Shown one piece after another: positions 58,014 to 64,000 of a stretch of 64,000 nt of DNA; position 1 is the stretch's first letter; the number at the start of each line of letters is the position of its first letter. The notes under the pieces were generated by a model, which saw only the letters and a list, made by a program, of their open reading frames with translations, made no database searches and was not told the origin of the DNA. This DNA comes from Actomonas aquatica (GTDB lineage Bacteria; Verrucomicrobiota; Verrucomicrobiia; Opitutales; Opitutaceae): contig NZ_CP139781.1 of the NCBI RefSeq assembly GCF_019679435.2, positions 4,460,001-4,524,000 of the forward strand, written 5' to 3'. The position numbers were made by a program, and so were the translations under genes.

Positions 58014-58355
58014 ATGACTGATCCAACCTACCTCCACGTTCCCGATCTCCTGGGCTGCTTCGAGCATCAGCCCGATAGCATTGTCAGCCGCACGCTGCAC
58101 CACGATGCACACAGCAAGGTCGTGCTGTTCGGCTTCGCGGCCGGCCAGGAACTGTCCGAACACACCGCGACCGTGCCGGCGGTGATGCACTTCGTGGCGG
58201 GTGAGGCCGAAGTCTCGCTCGGCACCGATCGGATGAGTGTCAAGGCCGGTTCCTGGATCCGCATGCCGGCAAAACTGCCCCACGCCATCGTGGCGAAGTC
58301 CCCGGTGACCATGCTGCTCACGCTGTTCAAGTCGGCCAGAGGGCCGGCGGATTGA
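58014..58355 (+). CDS. Cupin domain protein
   Basis: 113 residues, single cupin. Motif 1 around FGFAAGQELSEHTATVPAV (His, Glu near metal site) and VMHFVAGEAEVSLGTDRM; motif 2 around GSWIRMPAKLPHAIVAKSP with the conserved P-H. Small cupins of this kind accompany NO and anaerobic regulons and may bind a metal or quercetin-like ligand. It starts 39 bp after the CopD-like gene on the same strand, so it is likely in the same FNR/DNR-controlled transcript. Confidence 0.85.
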   Translation: MTDPTYLHVPDLLGCFEHQPDSIVSRTLHHDAHSKVVLFGFAAGQELSEHTATVPAVMHFVAGEAEVSLGTDRMSVKAGSWIRMPAKLPHAIVAKSPVTMLLTLFKSARGPAD

Positions 58356-58380
58356 GGTCGGGACCGGATACGGAGCGGCC

Positions 58381-58406
58381 TTCATTCAATAACAAAGTTG
58401 AATGAA
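58381..58406. promoter_or_regulatory. Perfect palindrome, operator of the ArsR-rhodanese gene
   Basis: TTCATTCAA (58381-58389) and TTGAATGAA (58398-58406) are perfect 9-bp arms with an 8-nt spacer, containing the ATTCAA/TTGAAT core typical of ArsR/SmtB operators. It overlaps the upstream ATG candidate (58402), which argues for the second ATG at 58411 as start. Confidence 0.85.
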
Positions 58407-58410
58407 GTCC

Positions 58411-59082
58411 ATGGCTGGTCCCGGAATCAAACGTTTACTCTACGCGCAGTTCGCCCAGGTGGCTAAGACGCTGGCGAGTGCGCCGCGGCTGGAGCTGTTG
58501 GAGTTGCTGGCGCAGCGCGAGCGCAGCGTGGAGGAGTTGGTGGGGCTCACCGACCTGCCGGTGGCGAATGTCTCGCAGCACCTCCAGCACCTGCGGCGCA
58601 GCGGTCTGGTCGCCAACCGCCGCGACGGGAAACACATCCACTACCGTCTCGCCGATCCGGCGGTGGTGAACCTCTTGGGCACTTTGCAGGAACTCGCCGA
58701 ACGCAACCACGTCGAGACGGCACGCACCATTGATCGCTATTTCAAAAAACGCGATGCGCTCGAGCCGGTGTCGCGGACGGAGCTGCTGCGGCGGAAGAAG
58801 GCCGGAGCGGTGTTCGTGATCGACGTGCGTCCGGTGGAAGAGTTTGCCGAGGGCCACATCCCCGGCGCGATGCATGTGCCGCTGGTCGAGCTGGAGCGCC
58901 GACTGGCTGAGTTTCCGCGCGACCAGGAGATCGTGGCCTACTGCCGCGGGCCGTATTGCGTGCTGGCCTTCGAGGCGGTGGCGCGACTACGCCGGCAGGG
59001 TTATCAGGCGCGGCGCCTGCAGGATGGTTTCCCCGAATGGAAACTGGCGCGTCTACCGGTCGCGACGACAGCGGTGGCGTGA
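58411..59082 (+). CDS. ArsR family regulator fused to a rhodanese domain
   Basis: 223 residues. Residues 1-95 are an ArsR winged helix (LELLELLAQRERSVEELVGL, then PVANVSQHLQHLRRSGLVAN). Residues 120-215 are a rhodanese domain (VFVIDVRPVEEFAEGHIPGA) with the active-site loop YCRGPYCVLA, Cys being the sulfur acceptor. The ArsR part lacks an obvious metal-binding Cys pair, so the rhodanese Cys-x4-Cys pair may sense persulfide or reactive sulfur/nitrogen species. It probably represses itself through the ATTCAA palindrome that overlaps its start, and the DsrE gene downstream. Such fusions are known but poorly studied. Confidence 0.88.
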   Translation: MAGPGIKRLLYAQFAQVAKTLASAPRLELLELLAQRERSVEELVGLTDLPVANVSQHLQHLRRSGLVANRRDGKHIHYRLADPAVVNLLGTLQELAERNHVETARTIDRYFKKRDALEPVSRTELLRRKKAGAVFVIDVRPVEEFAEGHIPGAMHVPLVELERRLAEFPRDQEIVAYCRGPYCVLAFEAVARLRRQGYQARRLQDGFPEWKLARLPVATTAVA

Positions 59083-59106
59083 AGGTGGCGGACTGATATT
59101 TATCCT

Positions 59107-59427
59107 ATGCAACTCGGCATCATCCTTTCCCAAACCGATCCTGAGACCGTCTTCAACGGGCTACGTTTGGCCAACTTCAGTCGACAGCAGGGCGATTCCG
59201 TAAAGGTTTTCCTGCTCGGTCGGGGCGTGGAACTCGATCACATCAATGATCCCCGCTTCGATGCCCGTGCGCAGGCGACGGCCCTGCTGGCGGCGGGCGG
59301 AGAGATCCTCGCCTGCGGCACCTGCCTGAAGCTGCGGAACGCGGTGGGCTCCGAACTTTGCCCGGTCTCGACCATGCAGGATCTCTATACGCTCGTGCGC
59401 GACTCGGATCGGGTCGTCACGCTTTGA
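59107..59427 (+). CDS. DsrE family sulfur-transfer protein
   Basis: 106 residues, DsrE/DsrF fold: MQLGIILSQTDPETVFNGLR, LANFSRQQGDSVKVFLLGRG, then ACGTCLKLRN, where the Cys pair would carry the persulfide, and the final LYTLVRDSDRVVTL. It probably takes sulfur from the rhodanese domain of the ArsR fusion encoded 24 bp upstream and hands it on to an acceptor. The C-G-T-C pair is the usual DsrE-like active site. Confidence 0.88.
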   Translation: MQLGIILSQTDPETVFNGLRLANFSRQQGDSVKVFLLGRGVELDHINDPRFDARAQATALLAAGGEILACGTCLKLRNAVGSELCPVSTMQDLYTLVRDSDRVVTL

Positions 59428-59443
59428 TTTCAGGACCTCCTTC

Positions 59444-60010
59444 ATGAAGCTACGCGAGAGCGGCATGCCGCCGCAGAACTATTGGGAAACGCTGTTGGAT
59501 GTGCCGGGCATTCTTGACGCCTTCGGTTTCGGGCCGTCCACGGGCGATTTGGTCGAGCTGGGCTGCGGCTACGGCACCTTTACGTTGCCGTTGGCGCAGC
59601 GCGTCAGCGGCACCGTGTTTGCCTGTGACGTTGAACCGGAGATGGTGGCGCACACGGTGCAACGCGCCGCGGCGGCCGGCCTCGATAACGTGAGGGTCGA
59701 CGTGCGCGACGTGATACTGGAGGGCTTCGGGCGTCCGGCGGAGTCGTGCGATGCGGCGCTGTTGTTCAACATCCTGCATGCGGAGGATTCGGTCGGCCTC
59801 CTCCGCGCGGCGGCCGCCGTGGTGCGGCCGGGTGGGCAGGTGGCGGTCATTCACTGGCGCAGCGACGTGGTCACGCCGCGAGGGCCCTCGCTGGAGATTC
59901 GACCGCGTCCCGAGCAGGTGGTGACGTGGGCGGCGGAGGCCGGCCTCGCGTCGGTGCGCGCGCCGTTCTTATTGCCGCCTTGGCACTACGGGGTCGCGCT
60001 CGGCAAGTAG
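59444..60010 (+). CDS. Class I SAM-dependent methyltransferase
   Basis: 188 residues. Motif I DLVELGCGYGTFTLPLAQRV, acidic motif II in VFACDVEPEMVAH, motif IV in SCDAALLFNILHAEDSVGLL, and motif VI VVRPGGQVAVIHWRSD. The fold matches the UbiE/Methyltransf_11 group. The start MKLRESGMPPQNYWE is typical of a subgroup encoded near arsenic or sulfur-stress genes. Substrate unknown; a small metalloid or thiol is a reasonable guess given the ArsR and DsrE neighbours. Its 3' end overlaps the convergent DGC gene by 42 bp. Confidence 0.85.
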   Translation: MKLRESGMPPQNYWETLLDVPGILDAFGFGPSTGDLVELGCGYGTFTLPLAQRVSGTVFACDVEPEMVAHTVQRAAAAGLDNVRVDVRDVILEGFGRPAESCDAALLFNILHAEDSVGLLRAAAAVVRPGGQVAVIHWRSDVVTPRGPSLEIRPRPEQVVTWAAEAGLASVRAPFLLPPWHYGVALGK

Positions 60011-60400
60011 GCGGACGGCGTCGCGCAAGGCCGGTTCGAGTCGGGCGGCGTCGGCGGGGGCGAAGTCGACATGTTTGCTCTTGGCGACGGCGAGGCGGCT
60101 GAGGTCCCAGTGCAGGGCAGGCGTGACGCCGTGGCGGGCGAGGGTATGTCGGCCGCACTGCAGGGGGCAGCCATCGATCATGACAATGGGGCGGCCCGTG
60201 GCGGCGGCGTCTTTCGCGGTGCGGACGAGGGGTTTGACATCGCCGCCGAGCCCGACGATGCAGGACATCTCGGCCACGCCGGCGCGATCGAGGCGCAGGG
60301 CGAGGTGGTTGGCGAGCTGCGCGGCGCTGGAGCAGCCCGAGCAGGAGTAGATGAGCGGCTTTTCCGCGTCAGCGATGGCGGGCGTGGTGGTGTGGGACAT
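59969..60400 (-). CDS. DGC-domain zinc-binding protein
   Basis: 143 residues. Cysteine motifs SCSGCSS, MSCIVGLGGD and the DGC-naming IDGCPLQCGRHTL are all present, as in the family of putative zinc-binding proteins with four Cys clusters. Some of these take part in arsenic or NO-regulated operons; the biochemical role is unknown. ATG 60400 begins the conserved part (TTPAIADAEKPLIYSCSGC). A hairpin terminator lies 40 bp upstream on the same strand, so expression may depend on read-through from the FNR/DNR promoter at 60641 or on a local promoter. Confidence 0.82.
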   Translation of the reverse strand: MSHTTTPAIADAEKPLIYSCSGCSSAAQLANHLALRLDRAGVAEMSCIVGLGGDVKPLVRTAKDAAATGRPIVMIDGCPLQCGRHTLARHGVTPALHWDLSRLAVAKSKHVDFAPADAARLEPALRDAVRLLAERDPVVPRRQ

Positions 60401-60439
60401 GAGGTTGCGTGTGGTTGGGCCGAGTGTGTCCGGGAAAAC

Positions 60440-60473
60440 AAAAAACTCCGCGGACACGAGGTCGGCGGAGTTT
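60440..60473 (-). terminator. Rho-independent terminator/attenuator upstream of the DGC gene
   Basis: On the minus strand AAACTCCGC (60473-60465) and GCGGAGTTT (60451-60443) form a 9-bp stem with a 13-nt loop, followed by six T residues in all. It follows the 33-codon ORF at 60500-60601 by 27 bp and precedes the DGC gene, so it can end the small transcript or attenuate read-through. Confidence 0.85.
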
Positions 60474-60499
60474 GGGTTGAGAAAATCAGGCAACCGACT

Positions 60500-60601
60500 T
60501 TACCGCCGAGGATAGTCACGGGTTACGACTACAACGACGGTGTCGACGGCCGCCTGGAGGGCGGTCGGGGCGAGTCGGAGGCGGTGGGCGGGAGTGGTCA
60601 T
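60500..60601 (-). CDS. Candidate 33-residue small protein under FNR/DNR control
   Basis: A frame of 33 codons starting at ATG 60601: MTTPAHRLRLAPTALQAA, then VDTVVVVVTRDYPRR and TAA. The FNR/DNR box at 60641 has a -10 TAAGCT (60613-60618) on this strand exactly 34.5 bp from its centre, the same hexamer and distance as for the cytochrome c gene, giving a start about 5 nt before the ATG. A strong terminator follows 27 bp after the stop. So promoter, short ORF and terminator form a complete small gene. The peptide has one short hydrophobic run and no Cys. No homologue is known to me. Confidence 0.5.
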   Translation of the reverse strand: MTTPAHRLRLAPTALQAAVDTVVVVVTRDYPRR

Positions 60602-60640
60602 GAAGTGCAGGGAGCTTATATCGGCTCGTTTTTCATGTCC

Positions 60641-60654
60641 TTGATCTGGATCAA
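60641..60654. promoter_or_regulatory. Bidirectional FNR/DNR box: hemoglobin gene and small ORF
   Basis: TTGATCTGGATCAA. Plus-strand -10 TAGGGT (60677-60682) ends 34.5 bp from the centre and starts RNA about 3 nt before the hemoglobin ATG (60692). Minus-strand -10 TAAGCT (60613-60618) also ends at 34.5 bp and serves the 33-codon ORF. Confidence 0.88.
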
Positions 60655-60691
60655 GGTGCGGGCGAATTCGACACGTTAGGGTGGAGTCCGT

Positions 60692-61114
60692 ATGGATGAA
60701 CCAATGTCAGAACCGAAGAAATCGCTTTATGAACGTATGGGCGGTCGACTGGGGGTGATGAACCTGTTGCGCCATTTTTATGCCGATGTGCGGCAGCATG
60801 CCGAGATCGGGCCGGTTTTCGGCGCGCATGTGCATGACTGGCCCACACACTTGGAGAAGATCGGCGATTTCTGGTCGGGGGTGACGGGCGGGCCGGCGCT
60901 TTACCGGGGACCGATGCCGTTCAAACACCTGCACCTGCAGCTAGGGGAGAGGCATTTTCAAGCCTGGCTCGGGCTGTGGCACCGGCATTGCCGGGCCTGG
61001 CTGCCGGCGGCCGAGGCGGAGGAGTTGATTGGTTATGCCGAGGGCATCGGCGGCACTTTGCGGCGGATCGTTGCCCTGCATGGCGACGGGGCGGGAAGCG
61101 TGGGCCGCTCATGA
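60692..61114 (+). CDS. Group III truncated hemoglobin
   Basis: 140 residues. Typical 2/2 globin marks: YERMGGRLGVMNLLRHFYAD, FGAHVHDWPTHLEKIGDFWS, then GVTGGPALYRG and the proximal His in GERHFQAWLGLWHR. Group III globins bind O2 and NO; in denitrifiers they are placed in NO detoxification or in heme-based sensing. The FNR/DNR box with TAGGGT -10 predicts transcription start 3 nt before ATG 60692. The DUF2249 gene follows with an ATGA overlap, so the two proteins are made together. Confidence 0.92.
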   Translation: MDEPMSEPKKSLYERMGGRLGVMNLLRHFYADVRQHAEIGPVFGAHVHDWPTHLEKIGDFWSGVTGGPALYRGPMPFKHLHLQLGERHFQAWLGLWHRHCRAWLPAAEAEELIGYAEGIGGTLRRIVALHGDGAGSVGRS

Positions 61115-61737
61115 GTTCCGCGACTCCCTCGCCGACGGAGACGCTCGACGTGCGCCTGGTGCCGTGCGCGGGCAAGCACGAGTTGATTTTCCACCGCTGG
61201 TCCGAGCTGGCCGTGGGCGGGGACTTGGTGCTCATCAACGACCACCGTCCGGAGCCCCTGCGTCGGCAATTCGAGCAGATGCTGGGCGGGTGCTATGTAT
61301 GGGAGGAGATCGAGTCACCGGCGGACGGGTTTGCCGTGAAGCTTACCCGTCTGCGGCCGGACCCGGTCGGGTTTGATCCGACGCGGATCGGGGGCTGCGG
61401 GCTGCTGGCTGGTGGGCGCTTGGCCGGGGGGCGCGGTGGGTTATCGGCCGGAGGCGACGAAGCGTTCGACGATTCGATCCTGGTGGTGCTGCAACGGGAC
61501 TACCGGGAGCTGATGCCCACGGAGGCGCGCGAACGCGTGCTGCGGCTGGCGGCGAGGTTGCCGGCCGAGACGGCGCTGTGGGTCGACCTGAATGGCCCCG
61601 ATCCGGCGCTCGACACCGCGCTCACGGAACTCGGTTGCCGCATCCGCGGCTCGGCATTGATGGGGGCGACGCCGCGCTGGCGGTATGCGATCCGGCAACC
61701 CGAGGCAGCCGCAGCGGTCATGGTTGCGGATACGTGA
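61111..61737 (+). CDS. DUF2249 protein coupled to truncated hemoglobin
   Basis: 208 residues. The N-terminal DUF2249 domain (LDVRLVPCAGKHELIFHRWS, LVLINDHRPEPLRRQFEQML, YVWEEIESPADGFAVKLTRL) matches the N-terminal domain of the protein at 30373-30909, including the K-H and N-D-H residues. A Gly-rich linker leads to a second domain with a weak TusA-like look (LRLAARLPAETALWVDLNGP). Translation is coupled to the hemoglobin by an ATGA overlap, suggesting that the two interact. Its 3' end overlaps the convergent FG-GAP gene by 20 bp. Confidence 0.82.
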   Translation: MSSATPSPTETLDVRLVPCAGKHELIFHRWSELAVGGDLVLINDHRPEPLRRQFEQMLGGCYVWEEIESPADGFAVKLTRLRPDPVGFDPTRIGGCGLLAGGRLAGGRGGLSAGGDEAFDDSILVVLQRDYRELMPTEARERVLRLAARLPAETALWVDLNGPDPALDTALTELGCRIRGSALMGATPRWRYAIRQPEAAAAVMVADT

Positions 61738-63520
61738 CGCGGATCGAGCCGGCGTTAAGGTCGGTGAGGGTGGTGATACGGCCGTCGGCCCACTGCACTT
61801 CGAGGCGCTCTACGGACTTGGCGAGGCCGAGACCGAAGATGAGTTCGGGACCGTGCTGACTGAGGTAGGACACATCGGCACCCCACCAGCGCCACTGGCG
61901 GCGGCCAGCGGATTCGATCATGACGCGGGCGCCGAAGCGGCGGGCGTCGGGGGCGTCGAGGTGGACGACGAGCGCCTGGCGATCGTCGCGCGGGGTGTCG
62001 TTGCGCAGGAGGACGGCGTCGCCTTGGTTTTGGCTGAAGGCGAGGTCGAGGTCACCGTCTCCATCGTAGTCGGCGAGGGCGAGTCCGCGGGCGGTGTAGG
62101 CTCGGGAGGTCGCCGGGCCGGCGAGCGCGGCGACGTCACGAAAGCCGCCGTCGTCCTGCATGAAGAGGAGCAAGGGTTCGGCGACGAGTCGGGTGCGGTC
62201 GTCGTCACGTTCGAGGGTGCTGCCATTGGCGACCACGAGGTCGATGCGGCCGTCGCGGTCGAGATCGGCGAACGCGCTGCCCCAGCCGACGCGGTCGATG
62301 GAGATCTCTCCGAGACGGAAGGGGCGGGCCTTGTCCAGATACTCGAGTTTGCCGGTGGCGGTGACGTGGCTTTGGTAGAGAGCGTTTTCCTGGGCCAGCC
62401 AATGGGCGATGAACAGATCGGGCAGGCCGTCGGGCGTGCCGTCGATGTCGCCTGTTTCGGCGACCGAGAGCCCCATGGAGCCGCGTCCGTCTGCGGTGCC
62501 GGTGACGGCGGAAAGATCGAGAAAGAAGACGGGTTCGTCAGGGCCGAAGTCGGCGCCGGAGTTGCGATAGAGACGGTTGGCGGAGACGTCGTTGTTGACG
62601 TAGAGATCCAACCAGCCGTCGCCGTCGAGGTCGCAGAAGAAGGCGGCGAGGCTGCGGCCATCGGGATTGGCGACGCCGGTGGCGGCGGTGACGTCCTCAA
62701 AGGTGCCGTCGCCGCGGTTGCGGAAGAGGCGGTTGGGCGAGGCGTCGTAGGCGTTGGAGTTGATGGTGTAGGGGGCCTCGTAGGCGGCGCCGGGCGGCGG
62801 GGGCGGCGGCTCGCGACCGTCGGAGTCGTAGTCGACGTAGTTGCAGAGGTAGAAGTCGAGGTGGCCGTCGCGGTCGTAGTCGCCCCAGGCGGTGCCGGTG
62901 CCCCAGCCGGGATCGTCAACCCCGGCGGCGACGGCGACGTCGATAAAGGTGCCGTCGCCAAGATTACGATACAGGCGATTTGGGCCGCGGTTGGTGACGT
63001 GGAGGTCGAGGTGGCCATCGTTGTCATAGTCGATCCACGTGGCGCCCATGCCGAATCCCGCGGGATCGGCGACGCCGGCAATGTCGGTGAGGTCGGTAAA
63101 AGTGCCGTCGCCGTTATTTCGATACAAACGGTTGCCAGAGGAGTCCCAGCCGACGGTGGGCACAATGCCTGGATGGTTGACAAGGTAGAGATCGGGATCG
63201 CCGTCGCCGTCGTAGTCGCCCCAGGCGAGACCGGAGCCATTGTCTTCCGGCAGGGCGCGGTGACGGGTCGGAGGGCCGTGGCGGAACACGAGGCCAGCGG
63301 GGGCGGTGACGTCGATGAAGCGAACGGGGGAATGATCGGCGCGGGCTTCGTCGGTGTAGGCGGTGCTGACGTGGATGCGCGCCTCCGCTTGGTCGGTGTC
63401 CTGCAGGCGCAGGAGCCACCACGCGGCGGCACTGAGCGCGCCGGTGCCGCCGATGAGGGCGAGCCAGGTCAAGCGGAGACGACGTCGGCGGAGCGAGGGA
63501 CGGGGAGGCGGCCGATTCAT
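61718..63520 (-). CDS. FG-GAP/VCBS-repeat protein with ASPIC/UnbV domain (CRTAC1-like)
   Basis: 600 residues, secreted or membrane-anchored (LTWLALIGGTGALSAAAWWL). At least seven integrin-like FG-GAP repeats are visible, each with a D-x-D-x-D-G-x-x-D-L calcium loop (WGDYDGDGDPDLYLVN, YDNDGHLDLHVTN, YDRDGHLDFYLCN, LDGDGWLDLYVNN and later copies), forming a beta-propeller. The C-terminus has an ASPIC/UnbV domain (LIFGLGLAKSVERLEVQWAD). Such proteins are abundant in Planctomycetes and Verrucomicrobiota and are thought to bind polysaccharide or protein ligands outside the cell. The stop of the next gene upstream overlaps its start, so both are in one operon. Confidence 0.9.
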   Translation of the reverse strand: MNRPPPRPSLRRRRLRLTWLALIGGTGALSAAAWWLLRLQDTDQAEARIHVSTAYTDEARADHSPVRFIDVTAPAGLVFRHGPPTRHRALPEDNGSGLAWGDYDGDGDPDLYLVNHPGIVPTVGWDSSGNRLYRNNGDGTFTDLTDIAGVADPAGFGMGATWIDYDNDGHLDLHVTNRGPNRLYRNLGDGTFIDVAVAAGVDDPGWGTGTAWGDYDRDGHLDFYLCNYVDYDSDGREPPPPPPGAAYEAPYTINSNAYDASPNRLFRNRGDGTFEDVTAATGVANPDGRSLAAFFCDLDGDGWLDLYVNNDVSANRLYRNSGADFGPDEPVFFLDLSAVTGTADGRGSMGLSVAETGDIDGTPDGLPDLFIAHWLAQENALYQSHVTATGKLEYLDKARPFRLGEISIDRVGWGSAFADLDRDGRIDLVVANGSTLERDDDRTRLVAEPLLLFMQDDGGFRDVAALAGPATSRAYTARGLALADYDGDGDLDLAFSQNQGDAVLLRNDTPRDDRQALVVHLDAPDARRFGARVMIESAGRRQWRWWGADVSYLSQHGPELIFGLGLAKSVERLEVQWADGRITTLTDLNAGSIRVTYPQP

Positions 63521-64000
63521 GGGGTGACGGCGTCGTCCAGGACGATATGGCGGACGGCGGTGTCCTTGGTGACCGTGGGCTGCAGAACGCCGCTGTCGCG
63601 CTCCATTTCCGGAATCACGAGGTCGAGGAACTCCTGGCGGTAACGGCGGAAGTTCAGGCTGGCGGTGACGGTGAGCGGTCCGACGGCGTCGGCCGGGATG
63701 GCGACGTGGTAGGATTGTTTGTCAGCGTAACGGGGGAAGATGCTGCGGTTGCCGCTGCCGCCGGCCTTGCGCCAGAGCTCGTGGCGCAGCAGGGGCTGGC
63801 CGTGCTCATCGAGCGGCACGCCTTCCAGCACGAGGGTGCCCTCGTCGCGGGGGCGTCCGGGCTGGTGCTCGACGCCGGATTCGTCCTGGATGCGGCGGGT
63901 GACGGGATCGATGCCGCCGAACTCGGCGAGAACCGTGCCTGACGCGTCAGCGACGGTGAGGTGCACCCAGGCGCGCAGGAAATCGAGCGGACCAGTGATG
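63517..64000 (-). CDS. C-terminal part of a protein upstream of the FG-GAP gene (partial)
   Basis: The frame runs off the right edge; about 160 C-terminal residues are visible. They are strand-rich with an immunoglobulin-like look (LVLEGVPLDEHGQPLLRHEL, then AIPADAVGPLTVTASLNFRR) and include a Y-R-Q-E-F-L-D-L helix and a C-terminal VRHIVLDDAVTP. No heme motif is in the visible part, but this type of ending is seen in tetratricopeptide/cytochrome c-like proteins preceding FG-GAP proteins in related bacteria; this is a weak inference. Coupled to the FG-GAP gene by a 4-bp overlap. Confidence 0.55.
   Translation of the reverse strand, partial: ITGPLDFLRAWVHLTVADASGTVLAEFGGIDPVTRRIQDESGVEHQPGRPRDEGTLVLEGVPLDEHGQPLLRHELWRKAGGSGNRSIFPRYADKQSYHVAIPADAVGPLTVTASLNFRRYRQEFLDLVIPEMERDSGVLQPTVTKDTAVRHIVLDDAVTP

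Noticed and set aside
61685..63643. 652-codon plus-strand frame opposite the FG-GAP gene
   Set aside because: Val/Gly/Asp-rich antisense of the calcium-loop repeats; the minus strand has clear FG-GAP and ASPIC motifs.
1..64000. CRISPR arrays, rRNA genes or insertion sequences
   Set aside because: No regularly spaced repeats, no rRNA-like segments and no transposase-type protein were seen in the window.

Overview
The window is GC-rich, tightly packed bacterial DNA. Gene families, the heme-copper nitric-oxide-reductase-like cluster and the short-leader promoters would fit a Verrucomicrobiota member (Opitutales-like). This is an inference from gene content; no rRNA or marker gene is present to fix it.

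Layout. (1) 1-4.7 kb: ordinary chromosome with the end of a signalling protein, slyX, a TonB-C-domain protein, a DUF4388 protein with a response regulator, psd and a tRNA-Leu. (2) About 4.7-22.3 kb: an integrated mobile element. A tyrosine integrase starts 66 bp after tRNA-Leu, followed by an excisionase-like protein, several unrecognised genes, an XRE regulator with two operators, a LexA-like repressor in an operon with an N6-adenine methyltransferase and a PD-(D/E)XK nuclease, a RES-domain protein, a MobF relaxase-helicase with candidate oriT hairpins, and a DUF4062 protein. (3) 22.4-27.8 kb: MarR, an HPP membrane protein, cysK with a cystathionine-synthase-type enzyme, GNAT and rnk. A MarR remnant lies beside cysK. 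(4) 27.9-46.6 kb: a denitrification and NO-detoxification supercluster. It holds a DNR-like Crp/Fnr regulator, DUF59, DUF2249 proteins, nirK fused to cytochrome c, nirV, two Sco proteins, cytochrome c, azurin, ctaB, an Rrf2 regulator, and a CuA heme-copper oxidase-like enzyme whose active-site Tyr position is Gln (best read as a non-canonical NO reductase). A paralogous subunit, a cytochrome b-ferredoxin fusion and further polytopic proteins accompany it. (5) 46.8-51.5 kb: a SEC-C protein and an ABC exporter operon with a TetR regulator. (6) 51.6-61.7 kb: a second NO/sulfur-stress region with MOSC, Ric (YtfE), a hemerythrin-like protein, a hybrid histidine kinase, a nitronate monooxygenase-like protein, a CopD-like protein, cupin, ArsR-rhodanese, DsrE, a methyltransferase, a DGC protein and truncated hemoglobin with DUF2249. 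(7) 61.7-64 kb: an FG-GAP/ASPIC protein and the end of a further protein.

How it works together. Eleven FNR/DNR-type palindromes (TTGAN-N4-NTCAA) lie in regions 4 and 6. For ten of them a TANNNT -10 element, or for nirK the related GATAAT, can be placed 34.5 or 35.5 bp from the palindrome centre, the class II FNR geometry. Most predicted transcription starts fall within about 0-6 nt of the start codon, so the regulon appears largely leaderless. The same rule reveals two unannotated small ORFs, one of 33 codons divergent from the hemoglobin gene and one of 28 codons ahead of the Rrf2 gene. Nitrite would be reduced by NirK using azurin/cytochrome c electrons, NO would be reduced by the heme-copper enzyme, and Ric, hemerythrin, hemoglobin, DUF59 and the sulfur enzymes would repair nitrosative damage.
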